The notes: generated from the sequence alone by a model not told the origin. Positions 51,396-60,155 are shown, numbered from the stretch's first letter. The stretch is 64,000 bases of DNA from Arthrobacter sp. 135MFCol5.1 (GCF_000374865.1 NZ_KB895456.1:124001-188000), one strand, 5' to 3'. Numbers and translations: made by a program.

Positions 51396-52274
51396 TCAGT
51401 CGGCTTCGGCTGAGGTGTTTGCCAGGGTCCCGTGGCCACCAGGTGCCTTGGTGAGTGTGAAGATCCCGTAGCGCATGGCACCGGCGCGGTAGGCCAGGAT
51501 CAGGCGCGGGATGCTGAGGACGAAGACGCGGTTGCGGGCGCGAAGGGCCAGCCGGCGCATTTCGGGATCCACGAGCAGGGCCTTCACCAGCCGGCGAGCG
51601 CAGATCGGCCAGGTGCGGGCGACGCGGCGGCTGACATCCTCATAACCGCTGATCTCAAAACCGGCCGCCATAGCCATTGCCTCATACTCCTCGCGCGTGC
51701 CCATCGAGGGGAGGCGCCCTTCGCGGCAGATCGGCTCCAGAAGGTGGCGGATTTTCCAACGGCCCGCATCGGTCTCGGCCAGCCACGCGCAGATGACGAA
51801 CCGGCCGCCGGGTGCCAGCACGCGGTGCGCCTCGGCGAAGAACCTGGGTTTGTCCACCATGTGCTCGCTCGATTCGATGGCCCACGCGGCGCCGGCCGAG
51901 GCGTCGGGCAGCCCGTTGTCGAGCCAGTCGCGGACCTGGATGTCCACGGCCGGTACTGGGCGCCCGGCGGCATACTGGGCCTGCTCAGCGGACAGGGTGA
52001 AGCCGGTGACGCCAACCCCGCGCGTCACCGCGAGCCGCCGTGCCGTGGAGCCATAGCCACAGCCGATGTCCACGCACGCCTGGCCCGGCATCAGCCCCAG
52101 CCGGTCGCCCACCGTGTCCACCAGCGCCTCGACGGCCTCGGCAGGTGTCTCGCGGCCGGTCGTCCACAGCCCGTGGTGGACATGCTCGCCCCACACCCGG
52201 CGGTAGACGGGATCAAGCTCGTCGTAGTGATCCGCCACGGCCACGGCGTCCTGGGAGATATCGGGGACGATCAC
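51396..52274 (-). CDS. SAM-dependent methyltransferase (tocopherol/sarcosine-type class I)
   Basis: 292 residues, GTG start. Class I methyltransferase: YDELDPVYRRVWGEHVHHGLW at the N-terminus (gamma-tocopherol-MT/cyclopropane-synthase-like), SAM motif VDIGCGYGSTARRLAV, GFTLSAEQAQYA, AWAIESSEHMVDKPRFFAEAHRVLAPGGRF. The C-terminal hydrophobic segment (VFVLSIPRLILAY) may touch the membrane. Small-molecule methylation is likely; substrate unknown. No clear operon partner. Confidence 0.84.
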   Translation of the reverse strand: MIVPDISQDAVAVADHYDELDPVYRRVWGEHVHHGLWTTGRETPAEAVEALVDTVGDRLGLMPGQACVDIGCGYGSTARRLAVTRGVGVTGFTLSAEQAQYAAGRPVPAVDIQVRDWLDNGLPDASAGAAWAIESSEHMVDKPRFFAEAHRVLAPGGRFVICAWLAETDAGRWKIRHLLEPICREGRLPSMGTREEYEAMAMAAGFEISGYEDVSRRVARTWPICARRLVKALLVDPEMRRLALRARNRVFVLSIPRLILAYRAGAMRYGIFTLTKAPGGHGTLANTSAEAD

Positions 52275-52313
52275 GCCCCGACCCTACAACGGCGCTCCGC
52301 AGCGAAGGAAGGG

Positions 52314-52353
52314 GAAGGACGACGGCGGCACTTGCGTCCCGCCGTCGTCCTTC
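52314..52353 (-). terminator. Hairpin terminator after the dehydrogenase gene
   Basis: GAAGGACGACGGCGG (52314-52328), 10-nt loop, and the exact complement (52339-52353). It lies 31 bp downstream of the stop of the leftward zinc dehydrogenase gene. Confidence 0.8.
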
Positions 52354-52383
52354 CTCCCATGCCGGGCACCCGCCCGCCGGCCC

Positions 52384-53439
52384 CTACGGGTGTACCAGCA
52401 CCTTCACCGCCGTGTCCTTGTGGTTGATGAGGGTGTCGAAGCCCTGCTCCACCAGGTCCTCAAGCGCGATCCGGCCGGTGATGAACGGCTTGAGGTCCAC
52501 CTTGCCCTCCTGCACCATCTTGATCACGGCGGGGTGGTCTCGGACGTAGGCGATGGTGCCGCGCAGGTCGATTTCCTTGAGCACGATCTTCTGCATGTCG
52601 ACGGTGGCGGGCGCGCCCCAGATGGACACGTTGACCACCACGGCGCCGGGCCGGACCGCGTCGAGCATGGTGTCCAGCACCGCGTTCACGCCGGCGCATT
52701 CGAAGGCGACGTCGGCCCCGGTGCCGCCGGTGAGCTCCCGCACCCGCGCCGGGACGTCCTCCTTGCTGGGGTCAAGGACATGGTCCGCCACCCCGCTGGA
52801 GGTGGCCTTCTCCTTGCGCGCCTGGGTGAGCTCGCTGATGATCGTGGTCACCCCCATGCCCGTCAGCACCGCCGCGGTGAGCAGTCCGATGGGCCCGGAG
52901 CCGCCCACCAGCGCCGTGTCGCCCGCCTTCACGCCGCTGCGCGCCACCGCGTGGTGCGCCACGGACAGCGGCTCGATCAGCGCCGCCTCATCGAGCGGGA
53001 TGTCCCCGATGGGGTGCACCCACCGCTGGTCCACCACGATCTTCTCGCTCAGCCCTCCCCCGCCGCCGGACAGCCCGATGAAGCCCATTTGCCGGCACAG
53101 GTGGTAGCTGCCGGCCTGGCACATTTCGCAGGTCCCGTCCACGAAATAGGGTTCGACGACGACGTTGTCCCCCTTCGCCAGGCCCGTCACCCCTTCGCCC
53201 ACCTCGGAGACGGTCCCGGAGAATTCGTGCCCCAGGGTCACCGGTGATTCCTCGTGGGAGAGCGGGTGCGGGTGCCCGGGTGCCGGGCAGAAGATGGGCC
53301 CTTCCAGGTACTCGTGCAGGTCTGTGCCGCAGATGCCGCACCACGCGACGTCGATCTTCACGGCACCGGCGCGGAGTTCGGGTTCCGGGATGTCCTCGAT
53401 GCGGATGTCCTTGCGGGCGTGGAATCGTGCTGCCTTCAT
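52384..53439 (-). CDS. Zinc-dependent 2,3-butanediol-type dehydrogenase
   Basis: 351 residues. MDR alcohol dehydrogenase: WCGICGTDLHEYLEGPIFCP (catalytic-zinc Cys and the butanediol-dehydrogenase insert), GHEFSGTVSEVGEGV, CEMCQAGSYHLC structural-zinc region, VGGSGPIGLLTAAVL NAD motif, and TVDMQKIVLKEIDLRGTIAY. The insert favours (R,R)-butanediol/acetoin dehydrogenase over sorbitol dehydrogenase. It lies 15 bp after the FMO gene on the same strand, so both belong to one operon controlled from the region near 55.3 kb. Confidence 0.88.
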   Translation of the reverse strand: MKAARFHARKDIRIEDIPEPELRAGAVKIDVAWCGICGTDLHEYLEGPIFCPAPGHPHPLSHEESPVTLGHEFSGTVSEVGEGVTGLAKGDNVVVEPYFVDGTCEMCQAGSYHLCRQMGFIGLSGGGGGLSEKIVVDQRWVHPIGDIPLDEAALIEPLSVAHHAVARSGVKAGDTALVGGSGPIGLLTAAVLTGMGVTTIISELTQARKEKATSSGVADHVLDPSKEDVPARVRELTGGTGADVAFECAGVNAVLDTMLDAVRPGAVVVNVSIWGAPATVDMQKIVLKEIDLRGTIAYVRDHPAVIKMVQEGKVDLKPFITGRIALEDLVEQGFDTLINHKDTAVKVLVHP

Positions 53440-53454
53440 GATGGGGTTCTTCCT

Positions 53455-55254
53455 TTAGCGGGTGTGGTGGCTGGGCTGCAGTTCGTACACCGGTGTCTCC
53501 AGCCCCTCCATCCGGGCCTTGAGCTGCAGGGCCAGGTAGGAGGAGTAGTGCCGGCTCTGGTGCAGGTTGCCGCCGTGGATCCAGAGGTTGGGGACGTTGG
53601 TTGGTTTCCACATATTGCGCAGCTCCCCCTCCCACGGACCAGGGTCTTTTGGCGTGTCTGAGCCGTATCCCCAACATTTGCCCACTCGGTCCGCGATCTC
53701 GGGCGAGACCAGGTCCGACAGCCACCCGTTCATGGACCCATAGCCGGTGGCGTACACGATGAGGTCGGCCTCCAGCTCGGTGCCGTCGTCCATCACCACG
53801 GCGTTGCCGGTGATCTTGGAAACCTGCCCGTTCTTCAGCTTCACCCGGCCGTCGATGATCAGCTGGGAGGCGCCGACGTCGATGTAGTAGCCGGAGCCGC
53901 GCCGCAGGTACTTCAGGAACAGCCCGGACCCGTCCACGCCGAAGTCCAGTTCGAACCCCGCGGCCTCCAGCTGCGAGTAGAAGTCCGCGTCCCGCCGGGC
54001 CATCTCCTGGTACACAGGCACCTGTGCCTCGGGCAGGATCCGGTACGGCAGGGACGCGAAGAGCAGGTCGGCCTTCTCCGTGGTCACGCCGTTGGCCAGG
54101 GCCTTCTCCGAGTACAGGTCCCCGAGGGCCAGGTCCATCAGGGATTCGCTACGGGCGATGTGCGTGGAGGAGCGCTGCACCATAGTGACGTCGGCGCCGT
54201 GCTCCCAGAGGTCGGCGCAGATATCGTGCGCTGAGTTGTTGGAGCCGATCACCACGGCCTTCTTCCCGGTCCAGTCCCCGCCGCCGGGGTGCTGCGAGGA
54301 GTGCCGCTGCTCCCCCAGGAAGGACTGCGCGCCGTCGAACGCGGGGATGTTCGGGTAGCCGGAGACGCCCAGGGCGAAGACCAGCTGCTTGGGCCGCAAC
54401 GTCACAGGCGACCCGTTGCGGAGGACGCTGACCGCCCATTCCTGCGAGCCGTCGTCGTACTCCGCGCCCACGCACTCGGTGCCGGACCAGTAGTTCAGCT
54501 CCATGATGCGGGTGTAGTGCTCCAGCCAGTCGCCGATCTTGTCCTTGGCGGCGAAGACGGGCCAGTCGTCCGGGAACTTCAGGTACGGCAGGTGGTCGTA
54601 CCAGACGGGGTCGTGCAGGTGCAGGGACTTGTAGCGGTTGCGCCAGGAGTCGCCCGGGTTCTGGTTCTTCTCGATCACGATGGTGGGCACGCCCAACCGC
54701 TTGAGCCGCGCTGCGAGGCCGATGCCGCCCTGCCCGCCGCCGATGATCACGCAGTAGGGCTGCTCCTCGTAGCCGAGCCGCGCCGCCTGCTCCTCCTTGA
54801 GTTCCTTCCAAGAGCGGCGGCCGCGGACGATTTCGTGCGCCACGCCCTGTTCGCGGCGCGGGCCCTTCTTCTCCTCGAAGCCCTTCAGCTCCTGCATGGT
54901 GGTGAGCAGCGTCCAGCATTTGCCGTTCCGCAGCCGGAGATGGCCGTAGCCGCGGGCGGCGCCGGTCTCGAACGTGATCCAGGCTTCCACGGTTCCATCT
55001 GGATCGGCGCTGCCCGTGGCGTCCTCGGCGAGCGCCCAGTTGGCGGGCTGGACGTGGTCCAGCGTCGCCTCGAGCATGCGGCGGATGTCCGCCTTGCCTT
55101 CCAGTGTTTTCAGGTTCCAAGTGAATGCCACGAAGTCGCGCCAGTAGCTGTGCTCCTCGAAGAGGTCCAGCGCGGCGTCCACGTCGCGCCGCTGCAGCGC
55201 CCCGTCCAGGCTGGCCAGCCAGGCCTGCGCGGCGGCGGTGGGTGTTTCGGTCAT
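53455..55254 (-). CDS. Flavin-containing monooxygenase with N-terminal NTF2-like domain
   Basis: 599 residues, ATG with AAAGGAG upstream. Residues 1-140 form an NTF2-like domain (DAALDLFEEHSYWRDFVAFTWNLKTLEGKADIRRML). An FMO core follows: FAD motif VIIGGGQGGIGLAARLKRLG, WRNRYKSLHLHDP, NADPH motif VVIGSNNSAHDICADL, VYATGYGSMNGWL. The FMO family oxygenates N, S or ketone groups. The adjoining butanediol-type dehydrogenase and GAF regulator suggest a ketone or diol pathway. The NTF2-like domain on the N-terminus is a less common arrangement. Confidence 0.88.
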   Translation of the reverse strand: MTETPTAAAQAWLASLDGALQRRDVDAALDLFEEHSYWRDFVAFTWNLKTLEGKADIRRMLEATLDHVQPANWALAEDATGSADPDGTVEAWITFETGAARGYGHLRLRNGKCWTLLTTMQELKGFEEKKGPRREQGVAHEIVRGRRSWKELKEEQAARLGYEEQPYCVIIGGGQGGIGLAARLKRLGVPTIVIEKNQNPGDSWRNRYKSLHLHDPVWYDHLPYLKFPDDWPVFAAKDKIGDWLEHYTRIMELNYWSGTECVGAEYDDGSQEWAVSVLRNGSPVTLRPKQLVFALGVSGYPNIPAFDGAQSFLGEQRHSSQHPGGGDWTGKKAVVIGSNNSAHDICADLWEHGADVTMVQRSSTHIARSESLMDLALGDLYSEKALANGVTTEKADLLFASLPYRILPEAQVPVYQEMARRDADFYSQLEAAGFELDFGVDGSGLFLKYLRRGSGYYIDVGASQLIIDGRVKLKNGQVSKITGNAVVMDDGTELEADLIVYATGYGSMNGWLSDLVSPEIADRVGKCWGYGSDTPKDPGPWEGELRNMWKPTNVPNLWIHGGNLHQSRHYSSYLALQLKARMEGLETPVYELQPSHHTR

Positions 55255-55363
55255 CTCCACTCCTTTGTGTGCGGTCCCTCAGGTGGTCCGGGCGGCTCCC
55301 GCCGGAGTCCCTGCGGTATGCTGGGGCGGGCGTGAGCTGCATCACTATTGGAACGCGGCGGGG

Positions 55364-55379
55364 GTAACAAGCGCGTTAC
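55364..55379. promoter_or_regulatory. Inverted repeat between the FMO operon and the GAF regulator
   Basis: GTAAC-AAGCGC-GTTAC in the 167-bp gap between divergent genes. Short arms make chance possible, but its position suits the GAF regulator's binding site. Confidence 0.4.
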
Positions 55380-55421
55380 ACGGGCACTGCGGGCAAGGAC
55401 GCCGGCGGTGAGGAGGAGACG

Positions 55422-56702
55422 GTGGACTACGGCCTGAGGTTCTCGGACCCGGCGAAGTACGCGCGTGCCCTCCGCCGCGCACACGAGCTGGTCATTTCGG
55501 GTGTCCCGCGGCCGGAGATCCCCGTGCCGCTGGCGGAGTCGTGGCGGCGGTCCATGGCGCTGGGCATCAGCCCGGACCAGCACAGCCCGCGGCACCTGCA
55601 CGACCCGTCCGAGGTGCACCAGCTGCGGCGGGAGCACCGGCTGCAGCGGGTGATGCCGGCGCTGAAGGACCTGCTGGCCGACGATTCCAGTTCCGGCCGG
55701 CACCTGCTGGTGCTCACCGATGCCGGCGGCGAGATCCTGTGGCGTGTGGGCAGCCGGGAGGTGCTGCGGCGGGCGGACCGGCTGGAGTTTTCCGAGGGGG
55801 CGGACTGGTCCGAGGCGGGGATCGGCACCAACGCCATCAGCGAGGCGCTGGTGACGGGCGGGCCGGTGCAGCTGTTCTCCGCCGAGCACCTGGTCCGCAC
55901 CCACCACGACTGGGCCTGCACGGCGGCGCCCATCACGGACCCTCTGACAGGTGCGCTGCTGGGGGTGCTCGACGTCTCCGGGCCGCTGGACACCATCAGC
56001 GCGGACACGCTGCGGATGGTGCGGTGCGCGGTCCGGGTGGCGGAATCGCTGCTGGGAACGTCCGACGGCGGCGCCTCCTTGGGTGTGTCGTCTTCCGTTC
56101 GTGCGTCGCGGCAGAGTGTCCGGCTTCCTGGCGGTGCGGTTTCGTCGCTGGAGCTGCTGGGTGACCGGCCTGCCGCGGTGCTTGCCGACGGGAGCCGGGT
56201 ACCGCTAACGCTGCGCCGGGCGGAGATCCTGGCGCTGTTGGATTCCCGGTCGCAAGGGTGGAGCGCCGAGGAACTGGCCTATGAACTGCACGGCGACGCA
56301 GGCACGCCGCAGGCCATCCGGACGGAGATGTTCCGGGTCCGGTCGATGCTGGGCGACGCGGTGGAGTCGAACCCGTACCGGCTTGCTGCAGGTTTGGCCG
56401 GTTGCACGGACTCGGGGAGGGTGCTGCGGCTGCTGCGCGAAGGCCAGGTGGCTCAGGCGCTGGAGGCGTACACCGCTCCCCTGCTCAGCCGGTCCGGCGT
56501 CCTGGCGGTGCAGCTGCTGCGGGACCAGCTGGACCTGGCCGTTGGTGCGGCGGTGCGGGGCAGCGGGGACGCTGGGATGTTGGTGCGGTGGCTGTCCACG
56601 GACATGGGAGCCAGGGATTCTGAGGCGGTGGAAGCCTTCGGCCAACTTGTGGGACGCGCCAATGCCCGGTACCAAACGTTTCGCGCATCCTCCGCCAGTT
56701 GA
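55422..56702 (+). CDS. GAF-domain transcriptional regulator (AcoR/MimR-like sensor, no AAA domain)
   Basis: 426 residues, GTG with AGGAGGAGACG upstream. N-terminal segment SWRRSMALGISPDQ is typical of AcoR-type activators. The GAF domain follows (LLVLTDAGGEILWRVG; EGADWSEAGIGTNAISEAL; ICTAAPITDPLTGALLGVLDVSGP-like stretch). The sigma-54 AAA domain of AcoR is absent; instead residues 270-330 form a winged-helix output (LTLRRAEILALLDSRSQGWSAEELAYEL; IRTEMFRVRSML). It probably senses a small metabolite and controls the divergent FMO/dehydrogenase operon. Confidence 0.84.
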   Translation: MDYGLRFSDPAKYARALRRAHELVISGVPRPEIPVPLAESWRRSMALGISPDQHSPRHLHDPSEVHQLRREHRLQRVMPALKDLLADDSSSGRHLLVLTDAGGEILWRVGSREVLRRADRLEFSEGADWSEAGIGTNAISEALVTGGPVQLFSAEHLVRTHHDWACTAAPITDPLTGALLGVLDVSGPLDTISADTLRMVRCAVRVAESLLGTSDGGASLGVSSSVRASRQSVRLPGGAVSSLELLGDRPAAVLADGSRVPLTLRRAEILALLDSRSQGWSAEELAYELHGDAGTPQAIRTEMFRVRSMLGDAVESNPYRLAAGLAGCTDSGRVLRLLREGQVAQALEAYTAPLLSRSGVLAVQLLRDQLDLAVGAAVRGSGDAGMLVRWLSTDMGARDSEAVEAFGQLVGRANARYQTFRASSAS

Positions 56703-56749
56703 AGTGGCGGACCCTGAGGTCAGTAGAAGACTGCTGATAAAAGGAGCCG

Positions 56750-57050
56750 GTGGCCGCCCAGCCCGGCCCACCGCTGTGCGTGCCCCTTTATTCGCGGGAT
56801 TGCCGAGGACATCCGCGACGGCCTCCTGACTCCCGACTCCATGATCCCCCTGAGACCGAATTCGGCGCCGACATAAAGGTCAGCACCATGGTCTCCGCGG
56901 AGCCCTCATGCTCCTCGAAGAGGACGGTCTCAAGGGGGCGCACCGCGGCGTCGGACGCTTCATCTCGGACACACTCCCCCACATCGGCATCCAACGCATC
57001 CGCCCCTTTGATAAGGTTCTCGCCGGCGCCCGCCAGACGCTCGAGGTGAA
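56750..57050 (+). pseudogene. GntR-family regulator remnant, frameshifted and truncated
   Basis: Starts GTG 56750 with AAAAGGAG upstream. Reads VPLYSR, shifts near 56798 to IAEDIRDGLLTPDSMIP, shifts near 56850 to PETEFGADIKVS, shifts near 56891 to LRGALMLLEEDGLKGAHRGVGRFI and SDTLPHIGIQRIRPFDKVLAG, and ends abruptly at TLEVK, where MFS sequence on the other strand begins. Joined, these pieces give a GntR winged helix and the start of a UTRA domain. Three single-base indels plus a deletion mean it is dead. It likely once controlled the neighbouring sugar/nucleoside genes. Confidence 0.85.
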
Positions 57051-57731
57051 GCCCCACCAGTCCATCGCGCCGCGGATGCCGGCGGGCGGGCCGGCGGGCA
57101 CCAAGCGGAGGATGCAGAGAGCGGCGATGGCGGTGAGGACGAGGACCATGACGAATATGGACCGGAAGCCGAGGGTCTCGGCCATGAGTCCGCCCGCGTA
57201 GCCGTCCACGCCGCCGATCCCGCCGTTGATGGCGGCGATGATGCCCACGGAGGTGCCGAAGACCCTGGCCTGCAGGTTTTCGCTGAGCACGATGTAGGCC
57301 AGCGCGAACACGGCGCTGGAGACGCCCTGCAGGAACCGGCCGATGACCAGCAGCGGCAGGGTGGGCGCGGCGATGCAGAGGATGGTGCCGGCGCCCATGA
57401 TGCCCAGGACCAGCAGCAGCGCGGCGCGGCGGCCGATGAAGTCGCTCCACCGGCCGATCACGGGCCCGGCGATGGCGCCGGCCAGGAAGAACATGGATTG
57501 GACGGGGGCGGCGCTGTCCGCGCTTTCGCCGAAGCTCGCGGCGATCTGCGGCAGCGCGGGGGTGACCATGCTGGCGTTAAGTTGGAAGGACAGCACGCCC
57601 AGCAGCAGGGTGGAGATCAGCAGGGCGGCGCGGCGGCCGGAGAGCCTGGCCGCGGCGTCGCCGGCGGGAAGTACGACGGCGGCGCCTCCTTGCGCGAGCG
57701 GCGCGGCTGCTGCGGGGGTCGGGGTGTTCAT
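56880..57731 (-). pseudogene. MFS transporter gene truncated at a deletion junction
   Basis: Starts MNTPTPAAAAP at 57731. Residues 30-225 are a normal MFS N-terminal half (LLISTLLLGVLSFQLNASMVTPALPQIA; GRWSDFIGRRAALL; GRFLQGVSSAVFALAYIVLSENL), about six helices up to GAMDWWG. At about 57050 the frame runs into the antisense of the GntR remnant and ends at 56880. The C-terminal half (six helices) is missing, so it is very unlikely to transport. The open frame itself is intact for 283 codons. Confidence 0.82.
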
Positions 57732-57776
57732 ATCAAACTCCTTTGTTCGAGCAGAAGGGGATCGTCTTTGGCTCCC

Positions 57777-58380
57777 ATGAACACAACACGTCCTGCCGTC
57801 ACCGCGGTCGGCAGCATCAACTTGGACCTGATCGCCACCGCTGAGCGGAATCCGACGGCGGGTGAAACCATCTGCGGCGCCATCCTGTCCGAGCAGCCCG
57901 GCGGGAAGGGCGCCAACCAGGCCGCGGCCGCAGCCCGGCTGGGCGGCAGCGCCCGGATGGTCGGCGCCGTCGGCAAGGACGCGTCCGGTCAGCGGATGCT
58001 GGACGCCCTGGCAGCCGCCGGCGTGGACGCCTCCCACGTTGCGGTCCTGCCGGAGCCGACCCGGGACGGCGCTGATCGCGGTGGACCGCGACGGCGAGAA
58101 CCAGATCGTCGTGTGCCCGGGCGCCAACTCCCACCTGTCGCTGGACGGGGTGGAGTTCGGCCCGGAGGAGACGGTGCTGTGCCAGCTGGAAGTGGGCCTG
58201 GACGTGGTGCTGGAGACCGCCCGAAAGGCGCGGGGTTTCTTGCTGGACTATGGCCGGGCCCTGGCTGTGGCGAATGCTGTTGGTGCTGATGCCGTAGGTG
58301 ATCCGTCTTCGCAGCCGGATTTGGCACAGCTGGGCCACTACGTGGAGCGGACGGCTGCCGCTACAGGCGCTTCCTCGTGA
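57777..58380 (+). pseudogene. Ribokinase/PfkB-family kinase, frameshifted and shortened
   Basis: ATG 57777 opens a ribokinase: VTAVGSINLDLIATAERNP, EQPGGKGANQAAAAARLGG, MVGAVGKDASGQRML. After EPT near 58063 the frame must shift by one base (extra C in GACCC) to continue GTALIAVDRDGENQIVVCPGAN, then VLCQLEVGLDVVLETA. The catalytic G-A-G-D segment and most of the C-terminal third are missing; a stretch AVANAVGADAVGDP follows, then stop at 58380. Two lesions make it a pseudogene. A sequencing error could explain the frameshift but not the missing active site. Confidence 0.8.
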
Positions 58381-58893
58381 ATGCGCTGCCGTTGGCTGTT
58401 ATCTTCCGGCGGGCGGTGGTTGCGGACTTTCCCGATTTTCCGCCGCATCACCCGCGACGCGTACCTCCGGGCGGGGCACTTTGCGGCCGACCATCCGTAC
58501 ATGAGCGTGCTGGAGGACGTGGAGCACCGTGCCGAGCATGCAGAGGTGTGGGTGGCGGAGGCCGCGGGGAAGGTGGTGGCGGCCGTGGCGCTGACGTTCG
58601 CTGGCCGGCCGTGCAGCGAGATTGCGCGGGACGGGGAACTGGAGTTCCGGATGCTGGCCGTGGACCCGGCGCACCAGGGCGGCGGCGTGGGCCGGGCCGT
58701 GGTGCGCGAGATCGTGAAGCACGCCCGGCAGCTACCCGGCGTCGAGGCGATCAGCATCACCAGCGCCACGTTCATGGAGCGCGCCCACACTCTGTATGAG
58801 TCTCTGGGCTTTCGCCGCGCACCGGAACGGGACTGGTGCGTGCCGGCCGAGGACGTGCTGCTGTGGGTATTCAGGCTGGAGCTCGCCGGCTGA
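58377..58893 (+). CDS. GNAT N-acetyltransferase, probably frameshifted near the N-terminus
   Basis: From 58381 a 170-codon frame contains a GNAT domain: RITRDAYLRAGHF, VWVAEAAGKVVAAVALTF, ELEFRMLAVDPAHQGGGVGRAVV (acetyl-CoA pyrophosphate loop), AISITSATFMERAHTLYESLGF, RDWCV. The normal N-terminus is instead in the frame starting GTG 58377 (VIFRRAVVADFP), joined to the rest only if one C is removed from TTTCCCG near 58430. So it is either frameshifted or uses a substitute N-terminus from ATG 58381. Activity is doubtful. Acetylates an unknown amine. Confidence 0.68.
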
Positions 58894-58914
58894 GCCTGTT
58901 GGAGCCCTATCCGA

Positions 58915-59157
58915 ACTTGCGTGGTTCCCACTGCCACGGGAAGGAGACCGGGAATGCTCAGCGCAAACGCGCGACGCGAGGAGATCTACCACCTTGACGT
59001 GACCACCGGCCTGGCCTTCGTGAAGGAGCTCTCTGCCCGGTTCGAGGTGCCCTCGTCCATCATCCGCCGTAATCTGCTGCTGAATTCGCGGGGCCTCAAG
59101 TCCACCTGGGCAGCGGCCCCCTGTCGGGTCCTTCCGTTACAGATCTTTACCGGCTAA
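58915..59157 (+). pseudogene. Truncated duplicate of the DeoR regulator gene (39106 copy)
   Basis: ATG 58954 with the same GGAAGGAGACCGGGA leader as the intact DeoR gene. MLSANARREEIYHL is identical, followed by DVTTGLAFVKELSARFEVPSSIIRRNLLLN against AVTTGLASVEELSAKFEVTASTIRRDLALLN. Homology stops near 59090, and the frame ends at 59157. The recognition helix is kept, but the sensor domain is gone. It overlaps the 3' end of the leftward nuclease-like gene and marks the edge of the accessory segment. Confidence 0.85.
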
Positions 59158-60153
59158 GCCGCGGCTGGAGTTGAGTGCAGCATAATCAAGCTTTTCTGCC
59201 CAGTCGGAGGCTGTTAACTCGTTGATTACGCCGTCCTTGACGACTCCGCTCAAAGACATCAGTCGGCGCCGGTCCACTGGAATAGAGCGGTGGATCGAGG
59301 GCCGCTTGTACCAGGCGCCATCCGCCCTCCGAAAATCGAAAGGTATAAAGCACATGTTGAGAGGATCTACTGTCTGGCTCATGACTTCATTAAAAGCAGC
59401 ACCACTAGAGGTGTGCTGTTTACTTACCCATTGCGGCGTGCAGGCGCACTGACCGAAGACGACAGGGCGCCCGTTGAGTTCATCCCCCATAGGCACCCAA
59501 GCAACCAGGTCTAGGCCGTTGTCCCCAAAGTCCTTGGGGCCAAAGTCCGTCTTGTCAAAACGCGCTTGTTCGCCCAGGTCACTAACGAGACGGTCAAGTT
59601 TGTCGGCCAGTTGGCCCGCATAACGTCCGTTTTGCATCTCGGCATTCTTCCCGAACAAATGGACTTGCGCTGCCGGGGGCATCAGTGCCCTAAGAACCTC
59701 AAGCGAAAGTTCCTCAAAGCGAGCAGTCAGCCGAGTCCTATCCGCCGCAGAGGGCACATACCGCAAAACCGAGCAGTGCAACAGGAAGAGATAGAGGCTC
59801 CTGCTGTCGCTAATGTCTGTCAAGTACAGGCGACGCTGGTTCAAATAGAACGGATAAGCCGCCCCATAGACCCTCTCGCGTTCTTGCAGATACTCAAAGA
59901 CTTCAGCAGCTCGAGCTCGCTGAGCGTCATTAAGCTCGGCCTCGGAGTCACCACTCACGTCCTCCGTCGTGTCGGCGTCCTCGGACTCGTCACTGCTCTC
60001 ATCCGAACGAACGTCGTTCCTTCGTCGTGCTGCTTCCGCCAGCTCGGCTACTGAGAGAACACCGGAGTCCGAAGTCAGGCATAGTAGCTCCGCCCAGTCC
60101 GCCCAGCGATGCAATTGAGGTGATCCCGGCAGACGATGCAAACCTCCCAACAA
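59137..60153 (-). CDS. Putative restriction-endonuclease-fold protein with QCA motif
   Basis: 338 residues, probable TTG start 3 bp after the ParB-like stop, so the two genes are coupled. Residues 45-75 are a strongly acidic linker. A core at 165-240 reads HLFGKN, DKTDFGPKDFGDNGLDLVAWVP (D211, D215) and VVFGQCACTPQW (Q235). This order, an acidic residue before a strand and then Q-C-x on the next strand, resembles PD-(D/E)xK-type nucleases where QCK is usual; the Lys is replaced by Ala here, with K245 nearby. Nuclease activity is a proposal. Base use is more AT-rich than in the flanking chromosome. Confidence 0.6.
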   Translation of the reverse strand: MLGGLHRLPGSPQLHRWADWAELLCLTSDSGVLSVAELAEAARRRNDVRSDESSDESEDADTTEDVSGDSEAELNDAQRARAAEVFEYLQERERVYGAAYPFYLNQRRLYLTDISDSRSLYLFLLHCSVLRYVPSAADRTRLTARFEELSLEVLRALMPPAAQVHLFGKNAEMQNGRYAGQLADKLDRLVSDLGEQARFDKTDFGPKDFGDNGLDLVAWVPMGDELNGRPVVFGQCACTPQWVSKQHTSSGAAFNEVMSQTVDPLNMCFIPFDFRRADGAWYKRPSIHRSIPVDRRRLMSLSGVVKDGVINELTASDWAEKLDYAALNSSRGLAGKDL

Positions 60154-60155
60154 CT

